Of a stretch of DNA of 64,000 bases, positions 42,264-50,916 are shown piece by piece; the first letter of the stretch is position 1, and every line of letters begins with the position of its first letter. The position numbers and the translations under genes are program-made. Source of the DNA: CAVVAY01 sp963746465 (GTDB lineage: Bacteria > Actinomycetota > Actinomycetes > JACCUZ01); contig CAVVAY010000013.1 of NCBI GenBank assembly GCA_963746465.1, positions 496,001-560,000 of the forward strand. Direction: 5' to 3'. The notes under the pieces are model-generated. The model ran no database searches. It was given only the letters and a program-made list of their open reading frames with translations, and was not told the origin of the DNA.

Positions 42264-42947
42264 ATGTCTGCCCTGCGCCTGCTGCCCGAGCTCGAGGACG
42301 CCCTGCGCCACATCCAGGGCGTCAAGGCGGCGAGCGTCGTCACCGGGCCGGACGCGGTGCCGACCGAGGTGCACGTGCTGGCCTCCCCCGGCAAGCCGGC
42401 CAAGCAGGTGGTGCGCGACGTCCAGTCGCTGGCGCTCGCGCGCTACGACATCGACATCGACCACCGCATCGTCTCGGTCGTGCAGATGGGGGACGACGAC
42501 GTCCGCGCCGCCGAACCTGCTGCCCCCGTGCCGGGCACCGAGGTGACCGGCTCCGGGCCCGAGACAGAGCCGGTCGTGCGGCCCTCGATCGCGGCCATCA
42601 TGGTGCGCAGCGGCAAGGGCGAGACCGACGCGTCGGTCACGCTGGCCGCCGGCGACCAGCTCTTCGAAGGCAGCAGCCAGGGACCGGCCGGCCAGAGCCA
42701 TCGGGCCCGCCTGGTCGCGATCGCCACCCTGGACGCCGTGTCCGAGCTGCTGGGTCAGCCGTGCGAGGTCGAGTCGTCGATGATCGTCGCGACGGGCACC
42801 CGCGAGGTGGCCCTCACCGTGCTCACGATGATCGTGCCGCGGACCGGTGAGCAGGTGCTCACCGGCTGCGCGGCCGTGCGCGGCGACGAGGCCGACGCGG
42901 TCGCCCGGTCGGTCCTCGCGGCACTGAACCGCCAGCTCGCAGGTTGA
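42264..42947 (+). CDS. Conserved hypothetical protein (227 aa)
   Basis: Two parts. Residues 1-75 (LPELEDALRHIQGVKAASVV, EVHVLASPGKPAKQVVRDVQ, YDIDIDHRIVSVVQMG) form a conserved actinobacterial domain. Residues ~110-227 (DASVTLAAGDQLFEGSSQGP, LVAIATLDAVSELLGQPCEV) have a pattern reminiscent of the LeuA-type allosteric domain, which is my inference. No enzymatic motif. Preceded by GAGGAG and co-directional with the gene before it. Confidence 0.6.
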   Translation: MSALRLLPELEDALRHIQGVKAASVVTGPDAVPTEVHVLASPGKPAKQVVRDVQSLALARYDIDIDHRIVSVVQMGDDDVRAAEPAAPVPGTEVTGSGPETEPVVRPSIAAIMVRSGKGETDASVTLAAGDQLFEGSSQGPAGQSHRARLVAIATLDAVSELLGQPCEVESSMIVATGTREVALTVLTMIVPRTGEQVLTGCAAVRGDEADAVARSVLAALNRQLAG

Positions 42948-42956
42948 CCCCGCCCG

Positions 42957-44006
42957 CTACGGCCGCAGCATCGTCTTGATCGAGCGCCGCTCGTCCATCG
43001 CCGCGTAGGCCTCGGGCGCCTGGTCGAGCGGCATTGCCAGGTCGAACACCCGGCCCGGGTCGATCGCACCGGACAGCACGTCGGCGAGCAGCTCGGGGAT
43101 GTAGCCACGGACCGGCGCGACGCCACCGCCGACCGAGATGTTGCTCGAGAACAGCTGGCGGATCGGCAGCTCGGAGCCGCCGGCCGGCACGCCGACGTAC
43201 CCCACCCGGCCGCCCGGCCGGGTCGCGTCCAGCGCCTGCTGCATCGACTCCTTGGTGCCCACGCACTCGAGCGAGGCGTCGGCACCCACTCCGCCGAGCA
43301 GCTCCTCGACCCGGGCGACACCGTCGTCGCCGCGCTCCGCCACCACGTCGGTCGCGCCGACGTCGCGGGCCAGCGCCTGCCGGTCGGCGTGCCGCGACAT
43401 CGCGATGATGCGCTCGGCCCCGAGTCGCTTGGCCGCGATGATCGCGCACTGCCCGACGGCGCCGTCGCCGACGACGACCACGCTCGACCCCGGACCGACA
43501 CCGGCGGAGACCGCGGCGTGGTGCCCCGTGCCCATGACGTCCGACAGCGTCAGCAGCCCGGCGATCATCGACTCGTCCGGGAGGTCCGGCGTCGCGACCA
43601 GCGTCCCGTCTGCCATCGGCACCCGGACCGCCTCGCCCTGGCCGGCGTCGATCGGCAGGCCGTGCTCGTCCTCGCCGCCCCACCAGGCGCCGTTCGCGCA
43701 CGACGTGTGCACGCCGTTCCGGCAGTGCACGCAGGTGCCGTCGGAGAGCGCGAAGGGCGCGATGACGAAGTCTCCGGCCTTCAGTGTGGACACCTCGGAT
43801 CCCAGCTCCTCGACGATGCCGACGAACTCGTGGCCGATGCGGTGCGGCTCGGTGGTCTCGGTGACGCCCCGATAGGGCCACAGGTCGGAGCCGCAGACGC
43901 AGGCGGCGACCACCCGGACGAGGGCGTCGCCCGGCCGGTGGATCTGGGGGTCGGGGACGTTCTCGACGCGGATGTCACGCGGGGCGTGGATGAGGGTGGC
44001 GCGCAC
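42957..44006 (-). CDS. Zinc-dependent alcohol dehydrogenase
   Basis: 349 residues of the MDR superfamily. Catalytic zinc site: Cys in ACVCGSDLWPYRG and RIGHEFVGIVEELG; structural zinc lobe CVHCRNGVHTSCANGAWWGG, with fewer Cys than typical. Rossmann motif VVVVGDGAVGQCAIIAAKRL. Oxidises or reduces an alcohol/aldehyde with NAD(P); substrate unknown. It is convergent with the gene at 42264 and divergent from the bL37-like gene. Confidence 0.88.
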   Translation of the reverse strand: MRATLIHAPRDIRVENVPDPQIHRPGDALVRVVAACVCGSDLWPYRGVTETTEPHRIGHEFVGIVEELGSEVSTLKAGDFVIAPFALSDGTCVHCRNGVHTSCANGAWWGGEDEHGLPIDAGQGEAVRVPMADGTLVATPDLPDESMIAGLLTLSDVMGTGHHAAVSAGVGPGSSVVVVGDGAVGQCAIIAAKRLGAERIIAMSRHADRQALARDVGATDVVAERGDDGVARVEELLGGVGADASLECVGTKESMQQALDATRPGGRVGYVGVPAGGSELPIRQLFSSNISVGGGVAPVRGYIPELLADVLSGAIDPGRVFDLAMPLDQAPEAYAAMDERRSIKTMLRP

Positions 44007-44144
44007 GGTCTGGTCTCCTGCTCGTCGAGTGCGGGGGGAGGGTGGTCACGGGCGGGGGCGGGGATGGTCTGCAGCCGTGGGAGGATGGCCGGCGGAGCAA
44101 GGACCGGGACGACCGGTCAGCACACGACCCCGGGAGACCGCCCC

Positions 44145-44219
44145 ATGGCCAAGAAGTCGCGCAAGAAGAAGGCTCGGAAGAAGAGCAAAGCCAACCACGG
44201 CAAGCGTCCGAACAGCTGA
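44145..44219 (+). CDS. Ribosomal protein bL37-like peptide (24 aa)
   Basis: Encodes a 24-residue highly basic peptide beginning MAKKSRKKKARKKSKANHGK and ending RPNS. The SKANHGKRPN tail matches bL37, a short extra protein of the large ribosomal subunit found in mycobacteria and other actinobacteria. GGGAGA lies seven bases before ATG, and a strong hairpin terminator follows 20 bases after the stop, so it is a monocistronic unit. Confidence 0.75.
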   Translation: MAKKSRKKKARKKSKANHGKRPNS

Positions 44220-44238
44220 CGCTGCGTCTGTCGCACTG

Positions 44239-44274
44239 ACGGCCCGGTCCCGCCGCACGGCGGGGTCGGGCCGT
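44239..44274 (+). terminator. Strong hairpin terminator after the bL37-like gene
   Basis: ACGGCCCG (44239-44246) pairs with CGGGCCGT (44267-44274), and inside it CCCGCC (44249-44254) pairs with GGCGGG (44259-44264) around a GCAC loop. The stem has 14 pairs with one internal GT/GT bulge. No T-run follows, as is usual in high-GC actinobacteria. It may also serve the convergent rsrA side. Confidence 0.8.
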
Positions 44275-44301
44275 GTGCATGTGGCGGCGCGCAGCGGTCG
44301 A

Positions 44302-44571
44302 TCAGATATCGGTGCGGAGCTCGTCGCGGGCCGCGGCGATGTGCCGCAGGACCTTCGCCCTCAGCTCGGGCGGGGCCGGGTCGGAGCACGACCGCTTGAC
44401 GATCGCCTTGACCTGCTCCTCCAGCCCGAACTCCTGCAGGCAGGGGCTGCACTCGTCGAGGTGGTGCTTGATCTCGTGCCGCTTCTCGCCGTCGAGCTCA
44501 CCGTCGATGAACTCATAGACGCGGTCCAGGACCTCGGCGCACGGAGTCTCGTGCGGCTTCCCGCAGCTCAT
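44302..44571 (-). CDS. rsrA: Mycothiol-system anti-sigma-R factor
   Basis: 89 residues of the zinc anti-sigma (ZAS) family. Zinc ligands fall exactly at Cys11, His37, Cys41 and Cys44 (HHLDECSPC), as in RsrA. Oxidation forms a disulfide, expels zinc and frees SigR. It overlaps the sigR stop by ATGA, the usual operon order, so synthesis of both is coupled. Confidence 0.95.
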   Translation of the reverse strand: MSCGKPHETPCAEVLDRVYEFIDGELDGEKRHEIKHHLDECSPCLQEFGLEEQVKAIVKRSCSDPAPPELRAKVLRHIAAARDELRTDI

Positions 44572-45188
44572 GACGGTTCGCCTCCTTCTCCCCCGTCAGG
44601 TGCGCCGGCGGGCACCAGTCCGCGCTCGCGCGCGTAGTCCTCGAGCAGACCCCGCAGCTGTCGCCGTCCTCGGTGCAGCCGGGACATCACCGTCCCGATC
44701 GGGGTGCCCATGATGTCGGCGATCTCCTTGTAGGCGAACCCCTCGACGTCCGCCAGGTAGACCGCGATCCGGAAGTCCTCGGGGATCTCCTGGAGGGCTT
44801 CCTTGACGTCGGAGTCGGGCAGGTGGTCCAGCGCCTCTGCCTCGGCCGACTTCAGGCCGGTCGACATGTGCGACTCCGCCTGGGCGAGCTGCCAGTCCTC
44901 CACCGTCTCGGTTCCGGACTGCTTCGGCTGGCGCTGTGCCTTGCGGTAGGTGTTGATGAATGTGTTGGTGAGGATGCGGTACAGCCAGGCCTTGAGGTTC
45001 GTCCCCTCCTGGAACTGGTGGAACGAGCCGTAGGCCTTGGCGTACGTCTCCTGGACCAGGTCCTCGGCGTCGGCCGGGTTGCGCGTCATGCGCAGGGCCG
45101 CGGAGTACAGCTGGTCGATGTACTGCATGGCGTCGCGCTCGAAACGGGCGTTGCGCTCGTCTACCGTCTCGGCAACTGGCTGGGTCAT
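44568..45188 (-). CDS. sigR: ECF sigma factor SigR/SigH
   Basis: 206 residues. Region 2: YIDQLYSAALRMTRNPADAE, DLVQETYAKAYGSFHQF and NLKAWLYRILTNTFINTYRK. Region 4: IPEDFRIAVYLADVEGFAYK, EIADIMGTPIGTVMSRLHRG. The NTFINTYRK segment and the partner rsrA identify the SigR/SigH branch that controls the thiol-oxidative stress regulon (thioredoxins, mycothiol genes). ATG 45188 is the first conserved start. A matching SigR promoter lies upstream (45303-45328), implying positive autoregulation. Confidence 0.95.
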   Translation of the reverse strand: MTQPVAETVDERNARFERDAMQYIDQLYSAALRMTRNPADAEDLVQETYAKAYGSFHQFQEGTNLKAWLYRILTNTFINTYRKAQRQPKQSGTETVEDWQLAQAESHMSTGLKSAEAEALDHLPDSDVKEALQEIPEDFRIAVYLADVEGFAYKEIADIMGTPIGTVMSRLHRGRRQLRGLLEDYARERGLVPAGAPDGGEGGEPS

Positions 45189-45302
45189 CACCCTCGATGC
45201 TATCCCGCGTTCGGAACCGCCTCCGAGGGGCCATTCCGGCCACCCCCGCACGTCGAGGTCGGTACGGCGCCGGTCTGGCGCGAGTGCGGACATGTCTGGG
45301 TC

Positions 45303-45328
45303 AACCTCCGTTGCACGACGGGGATTCC
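45303..45328 (-). promoter_or_regulatory. SigR-dependent autoregulatory promoter of sigR-rsrA
   Basis: On the minus strand GGGGAAT (GGAAT at 45328-45324), an 18-base spacer and GTT (45305-45303) match the SigR consensus exactly. It lies about 115 bases before the sigR ATG, in the gap to the preceding gene. A second, weaker GGAAT-N15-GTT lies at 45237-45215 and is probably not used. Confidence 0.7.
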
Positions 45329-45334
45329 CCGGCG

Positions 45335-45991
45335 TCAGCCGGCGACCACCTCGAGCGTCCACGCCAGGGTCACCGACACGACGTGCGCCCACGACGGGCC
45401 ACCTGCCGCGACCGGCACCCGCAGGGAGTGGTCCCCGCCCGCGACGGGCACCACCAGACGGCCGGCCGCCGAGGGGATGTCGGACGGGCCGCCGAACGGG
45501 TCCTTGGTCCCCTGCAGCACCAGGGTGGGCAGGCCCGCCGTCGCCGGCAGGTCGAGCTCGGGCAGGCGGGTCTTCTCCGGGCGCCCGGGCGGGTGCAGCG
45601 GGAAGGACAGCGCGAGCACCCCGTCGGCGCCGACGGTCGCCGCGGTGCGGCACGCGACCCTGGCCCCGGCCGACCGGCCGCCGACGAGCAGCGGGCCGGT
45701 CACGCCGAGGTGCTCGAGCACGGCGAGCCAGGCCAGGTCCAGGGTGGGCGGCGGAGCAGCGACCCGTCGGCCCGCCCCGACCCACGGCTGCTCGACACGG
45801 ACCACCTCGATGCCGTGCCCCGGAAGCCCGTCGGCCAGAGCGACCAGGTCGGCGGCCCCGATGCCGCCACCCGCGCCGTGCCCGAGCACGAGGGTGGCCC
45901 GGCGCGGCCCGGACGCCGGGCGCACCTCGACGCGGGCGTCCCCGACGGGCGTCGCCAGGGAGCGCAGCTCAGAAGAGCGGGAGCTCGTCAT
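45335..45991 (-). CDS. Alpha/beta hydrolase (dienelactone hydrolase/KAT-like fold)
   Basis: 218 residues. Catalytic Ser in VGGRSAGARVA, Asp in VLQGTKDPFGG and His in GGDHSLRVP; the oxyanion segment is LVLGHGAGGG. The short size and GHGAGGG start fit the KANL3/Tex30-like alpha/beta hydrolase subgroup of bacteria. Substrate unknown. Overlaps the end of the SRAP gene by 23 bases, so the two are co-transcribed. Confidence 0.85.
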   Translation of the reverse strand: MTSSRSSELRSLATPVGDARVEVRPASGPRRATLVLGHGAGGGIGAADLVALADGLPGHGIEVVRVEQPWVGAGRRVAAPPPTLDLAWLAVLEHLGVTGPLLVGGRSAGARVACRTAATVGADGVLALSFPLHPPGRPEKTRLPELDLPATAGLPTLVLQGTKDPFGGPSDIPSAAGRLVVPVAGGDHSLRVPVAAGGPSWAHVVSVTLAWTLEVVAG

Positions 45992-46742
45992 CGCCGGCTC
46001 GCACGGCTTCGGGCGGGCCCTCGGCGGGCAGCGGCTCGACCAGCTCAGGGCCGTTGTTCTTGACGTTGTTCACCGTGGTGGCGACCGGGTACGCCGTGAG
46101 CCGACCCGGGGCTGCGGGCACCAGCAGGCTGCGCAGCAGGTCGGGGTCGTCGAGGCCCGGGTCCAGCCACTCGGCGTACCGCTCGCGTTCCACGAGCAGC
46201 GGCATCCGGTCGTGGATGCGACCGAGCTCGTCGGTGGCCGTGGTGGTCAGCACGGTGACGGTCCACAGCCACGGGTCGGTGTCGGCGTCCTCGGGGACCG
46301 ACGGGTCGCGCCACAGCTCGTAGAGGCCCGCCATCGCGAGCACGCCGTCGTCGGCCGGCCGGATGAAGAACGGCTGCTTCTTCCCCTTCACCTCGCCGTA
46401 CCACTCGAAGTAGCCGTCGGCGGGCAGCAGCGCGCGCCGCTTCGCGAACGCCTTCCGGAACGCCGGCTTGTCCGCGACGGTCTCCATCCGGGCGTTGATC
46501 ATGCGGTTGCCGATCGAGCGGTCCTTGGCCCAGGACGGCACCAGCCCCCATCGCACCACCTGCAGGCGACGCCTCGGCCGCTCCTCGGGCTCGCCGCGAG
46601 GCGCCCGCTCGAGCACGGCGTACACGTCCTGGGTGGGCGCCACGTTCCAGCTCGGCTCGAGCGACTGCTCCGGCCGCTCCTCGACGTCGAACTCCTCGAC
46701 GAGGTCGTCCGGGTTCCGGCTCGCTGCGTACCGTCCGCACAC
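45969..46742 (-). CDS. SOS response-associated peptidase, SRAP (YedK/HMCES) family
   Basis: 257 residues. Begins with GTG then Cys2 (CGRYAASRNPDDL), the Cys that crosslinks to abasic sites in single-stranded DNA after removal of Met. Other signatures: WNVAPTQDVYAVLE, VRWGLVPSWAKD, NRMINARMETVADKPAFRKA, LLPADGYFEWYGE and HDRMPLLVER (catalytic His). It shields abasic sites during replication. GTG 46742 is certain because Cys2 must follow the start; the frame is open far upstream but meaningless there. Confidence 0.93.
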   Translation of the reverse strand: MCGRYAASRNPDDLVEEFDVEERPEQSLEPSWNVAPTQDVYAVLERAPRGEPEERPRRRLQVVRWGLVPSWAKDRSIGNRMINARMETVADKPAFRKAFAKRRALLPADGYFEWYGEVKGKKQPFFIRPADDGVLAMAGLYELWRDPSVPEDADTDPWLWTVTVLTTTATDELGRIHDRMPLLVERERYAEWLDPGLDDPDLLRSLLVPAAPGRLTAYPVATTVNNVKNNGPELVEPLPAEGPPEAVRAGDDELPLF

Positions 46743-46823
46743 ACTGTGCAGCCTGCCAGAGCGCGCCGACGGTCGCCGCGGCGGCGAGGATTGACCTGCG
46801 GGGACGTCGGGCAAGGGCCGACC

Positions 46824-47351
46824 ATGACCCTGGTACGCCGTCTGGCCCGCCCCTGCCTCGCCGCCATGTTCGTCACCGGCGGTATCGACTCGCTGAGCAA
46901 CCCGGCAGGCAAGGTGCCCGCCGCCGACCCGGTCGCCCCGCCCATCGCGGCCAAGCTGCCGTACCTCCCCGAGGACACCGAGCAGCTGGTCCGGATCAAC
47001 GGCGCCGTGCAGGTGGGTGCCGGGCTGATGCTCGCGCTCGGTCGCTTCCCACGACTGTCGTCGGCGCTGCTGGCCGGCAGCCTGGTGCCCACCACGCTGG
47101 CCGGGCACCGGTTCTGGGAGGAGAAGGACGAGACGAAGCGGGCCCAGCAGCGGATCCACTTCTTCAAGAACCTGTCGATGCTCGGCGGACTGATGCTCGC
47201 CGCGGTCGACACCGAGGGCCGGCCCGGTCTGGCCTGGCGGGCCCAGCACGCCGCCCATCACGCCTCGACCGGTACCCGGCGGACGACCCGGACCGCGCGC
47301 CGGGAGGCCAAGCTCGCCGCCCGGGCTGCCCGGGCGCACCTGCCCGGCTGA
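46824..47351 (+). CDS. DoxX family membrane protein
   Basis: 175 residues with about four hydrophobic helices. LARPCLAAMFVTGGIDSLSN at the N-terminus, VRINGAVQVGAGLMLALGRF and HRFWEEKDETKRAQQRIHFF then KNLSMLGGLMLAAVDTEGRP are typical of DoxX/MmpS-associated SURF1-like actinobacterial proteins. A basic Arg/Ala tail (TRRTTRTARREAKLAARAAR) follows. In mycobacteria DoxX works with SodA and SseA in oxidative stress; here the link is unproven. Confidence 0.85.
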   Translation: MTLVRRLARPCLAAMFVTGGIDSLSNPAGKVPAADPVAPPIAAKLPYLPEDTEQLVRINGAVQVGAGLMLALGRFPRLSSALLAGSLVPTTLAGHRFWEEKDETKRAQQRIHFFKNLSMLGGLMLAAVDTEGRPGLAWRAQHAAHHASTGTRRTTRTARREAKLAARAARAHLPG

Positions 47352-47397
47352 CGGTCGCGCCGGGTCGCTTCGTGCCTCGCGCACTACGCTCGCCGCC

Positions 47398-48661
47398 ATG
47401 ATCGAGCCGTGGCCGGCCCCGTGCGCGCAGTCGCCGGTGCGGGCCACGGTGCGGCTGCCCGGCTCGAAGTCGCAGACCAACCGGGCGCTGGTGCTGGCGC
47501 GCCCTCGCCCGCACCCCCAGCACGCTGCTCGCCCCACTGGTCAGCCGCGACACCAGCCTGATGGCCGCCGGGCTGCGCGCGATGGGCGTGCGCATCGAGG
47601 AGTCGCCGGGCTCGTGGCAGGTCGTCCCGGCCGACCTGGCCGGTCCGGCCGAGGTGGACGTCGGCAACGCGGGCACCGTCATGAGGTTCCTCCCGCCCGT
47701 CGCGACGCTGGCCGACGGCGACGTCCGGTTCGACGGTGACCGGCGCTCGCACGCCCGTCCGATCGCGCCGATGGTGGGCGCCCTGCGCGACCTCGGGGCC
47801 GATGTCACCGCGACCGCGGACCGGTTGCCGCTCACCGTGCACGGCCGCGGCTGGCTGCTGGGCGGCAGCGTCACCCTCGACGCCTCGCTGTCCTCGCAGT
47901 TCGTCAGCGCGCTGCTGCTCAGCGCGCCGCGCTGCGCGGACGCCGTCGAGGTGCGTCACGTGGGCGGCCGGCTGCCGTCCGGCGCGCACATCGACATGAC
48001 GGTCGAGATGCTCCGCGCGGCGGGCGCGATCGTCGAGCACGTCGACGAGCTCACCTGGCGGGTCGAGCCCGGCCCGCTGACCGTCGGGCGGCTGCAGATC
48101 GAGCCGGACCTGTCCAACGCGGCGCCGTTCCTCGCGGCGGCGGTCGTGACCGGTGGCACGGTCACGGTGCCGGACTGGCCACTGCGCACGACCCAGGCGG
48201 GCGACGCGCTGCGCGGCCTGCTGCGCCGGTTCGGTGCGACCGTGGACCACGACGTCGACGGCCTGACGGTCACCGGACCCGGACGCGTCGAAGGGGTCGA
48301 CGTCGACCTCGGCGACGTCGGCGAGCTCGCGCCGGTGCTGACCGCGGTGGCAGCCCTGGCGGCCGGGCCGTCCCGGCTGCGCGGCATCGCACACCTGCGC
48401 CACCACGAGACCGACCGGCTGGCCGCGCTCGCCACCGAGATCACGGCGCTGGGTGGCGACGTGCGCGAGACCGAGGACGGGCTGGAGGTGCGGCCGCTCC
48501 CGTTGCACGGCGGGGTCGTGTCGACGTACGACGACCATCGGCTGGCGACCATGGCCGCGGTGCTCGGCCTGTGCGTGCCCGGTGTGCAGGTCGCCGACAT
48601 CGCGACCACCGGCAAGACGTTGCCCGGCTTCGTCGAGCTGTGGACCGGGATGCTGGAGTGA
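47398..48661 (+). pseudogene. aroA: EPSP synthase (3-phosphoshikimate 1-carboxyvinyltransferase), one-base frame break
   Basis: About 420 residues across two frames. Frame 1 gives VRLPGSKSQTNRALVLA, the shikimate-binding start. After an apparent extra C near 47501 the second frame continues with ALARTPSTLLAPLVSRDTSL, DVGNAGTVMRFLPPVATL, DGDRRSHARPI, LSSQFVSALLLSAPR and TYDDHRLATMAAVLGL. All motifs for shikimate-3-phosphate and PEP binding are intact, so this is almost certainly a functional essential gene with a base error. Forms chorismate precursor. Stop overlaps rsgA by GTGA. Confidence 0.88.
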
Positions 48662-49652
48662 GCGGCCCGTCCAGCCGCGGCCGGGACCTGGACGAGGACG
48701 ACGTCCGCGTCCGCCCGGGCCGGCGCTCCCGGCCACGCACCAAGGACCGGCCGACACACGAGGACGCCACGATCGGCGTCGTGGTCACCGTCGACCGCGG
48801 CCGGTCGACCTGCCGGGTCGACGGTCACGAGGTGATGGCGATGAAGGCCCGCGAGCTGGGTCGGCGCAGCGTCGTCGTCGGCGACCGGGTGGCGCTGGTG
48901 GGCGACGTGTCGGGGACGCCGGACACCCTGGCGCGGATCGTGCGGGTCGAGCCGCGGACCTCGACGCTGCGCCGCACGGCCGACGACACCGACCCGTTCG
49001 AGCGGGTCATCGTCGCCAACGCCGACCAGCTGGTGATCGTGACGGCACTGGCCGACCCCGAGCCGCGGCCGCGGCTGATCGACCGCTGCCTGGTCGCCGC
49101 TTACGACGCCGGGCTGCGGCCGCTGCTCTGCCTGACCAAGTCCGACCTCGCGCCGCCGGAGACGCTGATCGAGCCTACGGCGCGCTCGACGTCGACCATG
49201 TCGTCATCAACCGCGAGCAGCCGCTGGACGAGCTGCGCGAGCACCTGCGCGACCGCGTCAGCGTGCTCGTGGGTCACTCCGGCGTCGGGAAGTCGACGAT
49301 GGTCAACGCGCTGGTCCCCGGCGCCGGCCGGGCGACCGGCGGCGTCAACGCGGTGACCGGTCGCGGCCGGCACACCTCGTCGTCCGCGATCGCCCTCGAG
49401 CTGCCCGGCGGCGGATGGGTGATCGACACCCCGGGGCTGCGCAGCTTCGGGCTGGCGCACATCGACCTGGACCGGGTCATCCACGCGTTCCCCGACCTGG
49501 CGGACGGCACCGCTGACTGCCCGCGGTCGTGCAGCCACGACGAGCCCGAGTGCGCCCTCGACGCCTGGGTGGCGGCGGGGCACAGCGACCCGGCCCGGCT
49601 CGCGTCGCTTCGCCGGTTGCTGCGCAGCCGCGACACGCCCGACGACGACTGA
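48658..49652 (+). pseudogene. rsgA: Ribosome small subunit-dependent GTPase RsgA, one-base frame break
   Basis: Frame 1 from GTG 48658 encodes the OB-fold (RSTCRVDGHEVMAMKARELG) and VIVANADQLVIVTALADPEP, LLCLTKSDLA. Near 49175 one base seems missing; frame 2 goes on with YGALDVDHVVINREQPLDEL, the P-loop VLVGHSGVGKSTMVNALV, G3 DTPGLRSFGL and zinc-binding CPRSCSHDEPECAL. This is the circularly permuted GTPase that matures the 30S subunit. The aroA-rsgA overlap is standard in actinobacteria. Error is likelier than decay. Confidence 0.88.
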
Positions 49653-49656
49653 CGCG

Positions 49657-50131
49657 CTAGCAGCCGCCGACGGTGCACTTCCAGACGGCCGTCGTCCCCA
49701 GCTCCCCGGCGACCGCCACCTGCCCGAGCGGCCGCCAGCGCGGCCACCACCGCGACGACGGCGAGCACGGTCATCGGCCGACCGGTGCGGCCGCGCCGGT
49801 CCATGACGAGCAGCGCGACGGCCAACAGCCACATCGCCAGCGTCGGCCAGAGGACCAGCTTGGCCATCTTCTCGTGGTCCGTCGATCTGCTCCGCGACGA
49901 CGCCGCCCGCGTTCGACGCGCTCCTGGAGCTTCTCGCCGCTCTTGCGTCGCCACCGGGCACCAGCGCCAGCCCGACGGTCGCGAGCGCCAGCGACCAGCG
50001 GGGCGTAGGCGCCGCCGCCACGCGGGCCGGACGGCGATCGCGATCAACCCGATCGCCGCCAGCGGCACCAGCACCACGACGCCGTGCACCACGAGCGCAT
50101 GCACCGGCAGTCCCCGGAACGTGTCGAACAT
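49657..50131 (-). pseudogene. DUF2231 membrane protein, multiple frame breaks
   Basis: From ATG 50131: FDTFRGLPVHALVVHGVVVL then VPLAAIGLIAIAVRPAWRRR, the DUF2231 beginning. The next helix (SLALATVGLALVP) and KLQERVE-like linker fall in other frames, then DHEKMAKLVLWPTLAMWLLA, VALLVMDRRGR and MTVLAVVAVVAALAA return. The end VAVAGELGTTAVWKCTVGGC is in a further frame, stop at 49657. At least three indels. DUF2231 proteins have four helices and unknown, possibly redox, function. Confidence 0.7.
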
Positions 50132-50147
50132 CGCCGGCCTCCTCGCC

Positions 50148-50433
50148 TCAGGTCTCGACCGTGCCGCCGGACCGCCAGTACTCGCCATCCTTGCGGGACA
50201 GCAGACCTTCGTCCACGAGGTAGCGACGCAGCGCCGCGTAGTCGTCGAAGAACGTCCGGAGCACCGCGTTCACCTCGGCCTCCGGGTAGCGCCGTCCCCG
50301 GCTCGAACGAGCGGGCCACCTGGTCGAGGACCACGAGGCGCCGGCTGCGCTTGGCCGGCATCTGTACCAAACGCCCGCCCGGCATGAAGCGTTCAACGAC
50401 CACCTCGTCGGGCGGTCCGGGCCGATGGCTCAC
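50148..50433 (-). pseudogene. DUF2087 domain protein, one frame break
   Basis: GTG 50433 opens SHRPGPPDEVVVERFMPGGR, LVQMPAKRSRRLVVLDQVAR then SFEPG. After a break near 50295 another frame supplies RRYPEAEVNAVLRTFFDDYA, ALRRYLVDEGLLSRKDGEYW and RSGGTVET. Both halves are the DUF2087 pattern (basic N-terminus, YPExEVNxxL core), a small domain often fused to regulators and of unknown function. Starts with GTGA overlap to the upstream gene. Confidence 0.72.
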
Positions 50434-50818
50434 TGCGCGGTCGCGGCCACCATCGACGACAGCCGGGCACGCAGCCGGGCTCGGTGCTTGTCGGTCGCCC
50501 GGGTGTGCTGGGCGTACTCGGGCCAGCGTGCGGCCGGGTGGGCCAGCCACGCCTCGCAGACCGACAGGGCGGGGCCCGGCTCGCCGGCCCGCTCCAGCAG
50601 GGTGGCCGCCCGCTCGTACGTGTAGGGGGTGTCGACCTCGACGGCGACGCCGTGCAGCAGCGTCTCGAGCTCGCGGAGGTCCTGCCGGGGAGGTTGCTGG
50701 CCGAGCTTGTCGGCCGACGGGGTGCCGGACAGCGTCCAGCCGTCGATGCTGAACCGGGGCACGGGGATGGGGGCGGGTCGATCACCCCGACGCTCGGACG
50801 GCGGTGGAACAGTCCCAT
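50430..50818 (-). pseudogene. Hypothetical protein (about 129 aa), probable frame break near start
   Basis: ATG 50818, with GGGGGAG six bases upstream, gives GLFHRRPS, but the protein-like body is in the next frame: IPVPRFSIDGWTLSGTPSAD, LRELETLLHGVAVEVDTPYT, YERAATLLERAGEPGPALSV and CEAWLAHPAARWPEYAQHTR. An indel in the C/G-run near 50770-50790 would join them; alternatively a TTG at 50831 starts the body frame directly. The body has TPR-like helical character. No family recognised. Confidence 0.5.
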
Positions 50819-50916
50819 CGGTCTCCCCCAATCCTGCGGCAGATCCTCCAAGAGTCTTGATCGGAAGTATGCGGCGGTGACTGGAGCGGGCGGAAGGGAC
50901 TTGTACGGTTCGTTAC

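Noticed and set aside
45215..45237. A second GGAAT...GTT pair closer to sigR
   Set aside because: Spacer is 15 bases, shorter than the SigR consensus; the upstream GGGAAT-N18-GTT at 45303-45328 fits exactly.
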